Assembly: GCA_945873115.1 (NCBI GenBank)
Contig: CAMCBT010000017.1
Span: 1 to 35,225 of the forward strand
DNA length: 35,225 nucleotides
Direction: 5' to 3'
From: an uncultured Mitsuokella sp.
GTDB lineage: Bacteria > Bacillota > Negativicutes > Selenomonadales > Selenomonadaceae
Part shown: in pieces, positions 32,466 to 35,225 of the stretch
Layout of the letters: every line of letters begins with the position of its first letter
Position numbering within the stretch: the stretch's first letter is position 1
Notes under the pieces: generated by a model
Seen by the model: only the letters and a program-made list of their open reading frames with translations
What the model was told of the DNA's origin: nothing
Databases searched by the model: none
Position numbers and translations under genes: made by a program

Positions 32466-34571
32466 CTATTTCTTCCGACGGGCGAAGGTGCGGGTGGGCG
32501 GGGTCAGGACACGACAACTGTTCAGGACGACGGCGAGCGTCGCGGAGTTGTGGATGACGGCGGCCCAGACGGGGGTGATGATGCCGAGAGCCCCCAGGAG
32601 CATCGCCGAGCTGTTGACGAGGATCGTCGCCATGAAGTTCTGATGGACGAGATTCATGGTGCGCCTGCCGAGGGTCAATGCCTCCATCAGGCGCGCCGGG
32701 TCTTCGGAGTGGATCGTGACGGCGGACGACTCCGCCGCGATGTCCGTCTGCCGCCCGCCGAGGGAGACGCCGACATCGGCAAAGGCGAGCGCCGGCGCAT
32801 CGTTTATGCCGTCGCCCACCATCATGACGGTGCCCCGCTGCTTGAGCTTGTTCACGTAGTCGCTCTTGTCCTCCGGCAGGATTTCCGCATGGTAGGCGTC
32901 GATGTCCATGGCGGTGGCCACTTCCTTTGCCACCGCCTTGCTGTCACCGGTGAGCATGACGATCTCGTCGATGCCATAGCGGCGCATCTGATTGAGGGTC
33001 TTCTTCATCTTCGGCCGGACGGGGTCCTCGATGCAGATGACGCCGATGAGCTCCGCGTCCCGGGCGATGTAGAGGATGCTCTTGCCCGTGAGGCCTTCGG
33101 TGAGAGCGGTATCCATCCTTACGCCGTTTTCCGCCAGGAATTTCTGGCTGCCGATGCGGACGGTGCCGCCTTTGTATCCCTCGAAGTCCGGGACGACGGC
33201 CAGCATGCCTCGGGCCACGACGGTCTCGGAGCTCTTGTGATGGGGTGTCTCCCAGCCCTCGCCCTCCACATACTTCTGGATGGCCACGGCCAGGGGATGG
33301 ACGGAGTGCATCTCCGCCGAGGCGGCGAGGAGCACCGCCTCCTTTTCCTCGACCCCCGGGGCCGTGCGGACGAAGGAGATCTGGGGCACGCCGATGGTGA
33401 GAGTCCCTGTCTTGTCCAGCACCACCGTATCCGTCTCGGCCAGGGCCTCGATGTAGCCACCCCCTTTCACCAGGATGCCCCGCTTTGCGGCGGCGCCGAT
33501 GGCGGCGGAGATGGCGGTGGCGGTGGAGAGCTTCAACCCGCAGGAGAAGTCGATGAAGAGGAGGTTGAGCACCCGCTGCCAGTCACGGGTGGCACCGTAG
33601 ACGATAGCGGCGCCGATGAAGGAGACGGGCACTAGGAAGTTCGCCATCTGGTCGGCGAAGTTCTGGACCGGGGCCTTCCGGGTCTGGGCCTCCTCCACGA
33701 GATGGACGATGTGGGCGAGGCTCGTGTCGCTGCCCACCTTCTCCACCTTGATGACGAGGTTGCCCGCCTCCACCACAGATCCGGCATAGACGGGGGAGCC
33801 CGCGTGCTTCATGGCCGGGTTCGACTCGCCGGTGATGGAGGCCTGGTTGATGGCGGCGTCACCGGAGAGCACGTGGCCGTCGATGACGATTTTCTCCCCC
33901 ATGTGGGCGGCGATGATGTCGCCGGCCTTGACCTCCTCGATGGGGACCTTCCGCTCTGTCTCCCCTTCCAGGAGCCAGACGTAGCGCTGGTCGAGGGAAA
34001 GGAGGCCGGAGATGTGGGTGCGGGCCCGCTCTGCCGCGTAGCTTGTGAGCATCTCCGCACCGTTGGAGATGGCCAGAAGCGTCAGGCTGGACTCGGGCTT
34101 TCCGGCCAGCACCGAGGCGATGACGGCGGTGGCGGTCAATGTGTCCGCATTGGGCCGGCCGTCTTCTGCCATGCCCTGAAGGCCGTTCTTGATGAAGTTC
34201 CGGGCGATGCCGAGGACGAGAAGACTCCGAAGGACCTTCAGACTCATGAAGAGCTGGGGCGAGGTGCGGCGCAGCACCTCGATGGCGGCGAAGCTGGCGA
34301 GGGAAAAGAGGGCATCCCGTCGGTACTCGGCGAGGTGCTCGGCGGGGGTCACCGCCTCCTCCTTCAGCCGCTTCACCGTGCGGATGAGGCGGGTCTGGAT
34401 CTCCTGGATGGGAATGGCCCCCCGGTACCAGATGGCGACGGAGGACTCGGCCACGGTGACGGCCCGGATATTCCGATAGCAGCGAAGCAGCGCCGCGAGG
34501 CGGGCCCGCTCCTCCCGGGGGAGCTTTGCCCCCAGGGCGATATTCAAGCGGCTATATACGTTCTTTGTCAT
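32466..34571 (-). CDS. Heavy-metal P-type ATPase (P1B-like) with altered transmembrane metal motif
   Basis: An ATP-driven cation exporter, 701 residues from ATG 34571. The N-terminus has an HMA_2-like fold (YSRLNIALGAKLPREER). The actuator domain carries TGES, the phosphorylation motif is DKTGTLT with D386, HSVHPLA is the metal-ATPase HP motif, and the hinge is MVGDGINDAPAL. The membrane metal site reads F342-S343-C344 (DFSCGLKLSTATA) instead of CPC or SPC, so the usual proline is missing; minor P1B subgroups have SC-type motifs. The metal is unknown. Its start overlaps the upstream gene stop (ATGA). The 3' gap to yvyF (148 bases) has no clear terminator. Confidence 0.9.
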   Translation of the reverse strand: MTKNVYSRLNIALGAKLPREERARLAALLRCYRNIRAVTVAESSVAIWYRGAIPIQEIQTRLIRTVKRLKEEAVTPAEHLAEYRRDALFSLASFAAIEVLRRTSPQLFMSLKVLRSLLVLGIARNFIKNGLQGMAEDGRPNADTLTATAVIASVLAGKPESSLTLLAISNGAEMLTSYAAERARTHISGLLSLDQRYVWLLEGETERKVPIEEVKAGDIIAAHMGEKIVIDGHVLSGDAAINQASITGESNPAMKHAGSPVYAGSVVEAGNLVIKVEKVGSDTSLAHIVHLVEEAQTRKAPVQNFADQMANFLVPVSFIGAAIVYGATRDWQRVLNLLFIDFSCGLKLSTATAISAAIGAAAKRGILVKGGGYIEALAETDTVVLDKTGTLTIGVPQISFVRTAPGVEEKEAVLLAASAEMHSVHPLAVAIQKYVEGEGWETPHHKSSETVVARGMLAVVPDFEGYKGGTVRIGSQKFLAENGVRMDTALTEGLTGKSILYIARDAELIGVICIEDPVRPKMKKTLNQMRRYGIDEIVMLTGDSKAVAKEVATAMDIDAYHAEILPEDKSDYVNKLKQRGTVMMVGDGINDAPALAFADVGVSLGGRQTDIAAESSAVTIHSEDPARLMEALTLGRRTMNLVHQNFMATILVNSSAMLLGALGIITPVWAAVIHNSATLAVVLNSCRVLTPPTRTFARRKK

Positions 34572-35197
34572 ACGGTACGCCATCCTCTCACAAGGGAAAG
34601 CGCCCACCACAGGAGCTGGGCTCCCGTGGGTGCGGGGCTGGTCATGATCTTCTGGAGGCCGCGGACGGCAAAGAGAATGGCCACGAGAATGTTCACGTCA
34701 AGGGCACCGCCCGTGTTCTTCTTCAGCCAATGGCTGGCCGCCCGGCCCGTGCTGCGGACGCTGCGGGTGAGGGCCCCGGCGTGGGACTCGTCCACAATGT
34801 CCCTCTGATGGTGGACATGGGTGCAGGCAAAGAGCCGCGTCCCGATATCCGCCATGAGGGCCGTGACCTTCGCCGCATCCTTCTCGTCAAAGGTCACGAG
34901 GATGCTGCCGGAGGCGGCGCTGACCCGGACGGAGGAAAGGTACGACAGGCGGCTGAGCCGCTCCTCCAGGAGAAGCGCCAGCTCCGGGCGGATGCGATGC
35001 GCCCGATAGCGACACCGCCCCGGTGTGGAGGCGACGAGTGCAAAGGGCTGCACCTGCCCGCCTGCGACCGGGGCCGCCCCCGAAGCAAGCCGCTGCGGCT
35101 GCGCCCCATAGAGCCGCGTACCGTTCGAGCCTCCCAAAAACCGGCGAATCCCCTTGCCGATGGCTGCTCCCATCATGAAGCCGGAAACATAAGACAT
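34568..35197 (-). CDS. HMA_2-like partner protein of the P-type ATPase
   Basis: A 209-residue protein from ATG 35197, preceded by GGGAGG at 7 bases; an ATG at the window edge (35224) would extend it by nine residues. A short glycine-rich segment (GFMMGAAIGKGIRRFLGG) leads to a ferredoxin-like HMA_2 domain (PGRCRYRAHRI, LEERLSRLSYLSSVRVSAAS, GSILVTFDE). The classical CxxC is absent. A hydrophobic stretch near the C-terminus (VNILVAILFAVRGLQ) may be a membrane anchor. ATGA overlap with the ATPase suggests coupled translation and joint function in metal handling. Confidence 0.75.
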   Translation of the reverse strand: MSYVSGFMMGAAIGKGIRRFLGGSNGTRLYGAQPQRLASGAAPVAGGQVQPFALVASTPGRCRYRAHRIRPELALLLEERLSRLSYLSSVRVSAASGSILVTFDEKDAAKVTALMADIGTRLFACTHVHHQRDIVDESHAGALTRSVRSTGRAASHWLKKNTGGALDVNILVAILFAVRGLQKIMTSPAPTGAQLLWWALSLVRGWRTV

Positions 35198-35225
35198 AAA
35201 CTTTCCTCCCCTGTAGTCTTTCATT

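Overview
The window looks like a GC-rich, diderm Bacillota chromosome, most likely a Negativicute of the Selenomonas type; the genus is inference. The late flagellar block has the Bacillus order (yvyF-flgM-flgN-flgK-flgL-yviE-fliW-csrA, then flaG-fliD-fliS-fliT and flagellin). It coexists with a Wza/OPX-type export protein that normally serves an outer membrane. No rRNA, tRNA, insertion sequence or CRISPR array was seen.

Layout. 1-2.3 kb (minus): a WbaP-like initiating sugar transferase, cut by the left edge, and an OPX/SLBB export protein. 2.3-2.6 kb: a divergent regulatory region with two consensus sigma-A promoters and an NrdR-type box. 2.6-6.0 kb (plus): nrdA-nrdB, class Ia ribonucleotide reductase, ending in a strong terminator. 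6.0-7.05 kb (minus): birA. 7.15-20.7 kb (minus): a long array of glycosyltransferases transcribed away from flagellin, ending with a ComFB protein. 20.9-32.3 kb (minus): flagellin, its chaperones and cap, the CsrA/FliW switch, the hook-filament junction proteins, FlgM and YvyF. 32.5-35.2 kb (minus): a metal P-type ATPase and an HMA_2-like partner.

How it fits together. FlgM restrains sigma-28, FliW-CsrA is expected to gate flagellin translation, FliS, FliT and two FlgN-like proteins chaperone late export substrates, and FlgK, FlgL and FliD build the junction and cap. The adjacent array holds a double GT2 protein, a GT2-TPR protein, a 1441-residue GT2-GT41-GT41 protein, a TPR/Ala-Pro protein, a single GT41 enzyme, a HAD phosphatase and a GT2-like protein without a DxD. 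It is best read as a flagellin O-glycosylation machine, from gene context and family.

Most unusual: the tri-catalytic transferase; a block from about 14.88 to 20.39 kb with roughly doubled CpG whose edges fall inside two genes; a repeated GT2 module; GGA-loop hairpins that look like CsrA sites before both flagellin and flaG; a flgM promoter candidate overlapping a terminator hairpin; and a 26-bp perfect palindrome inside the OPX gene. All positions and motif counts were made by eye.
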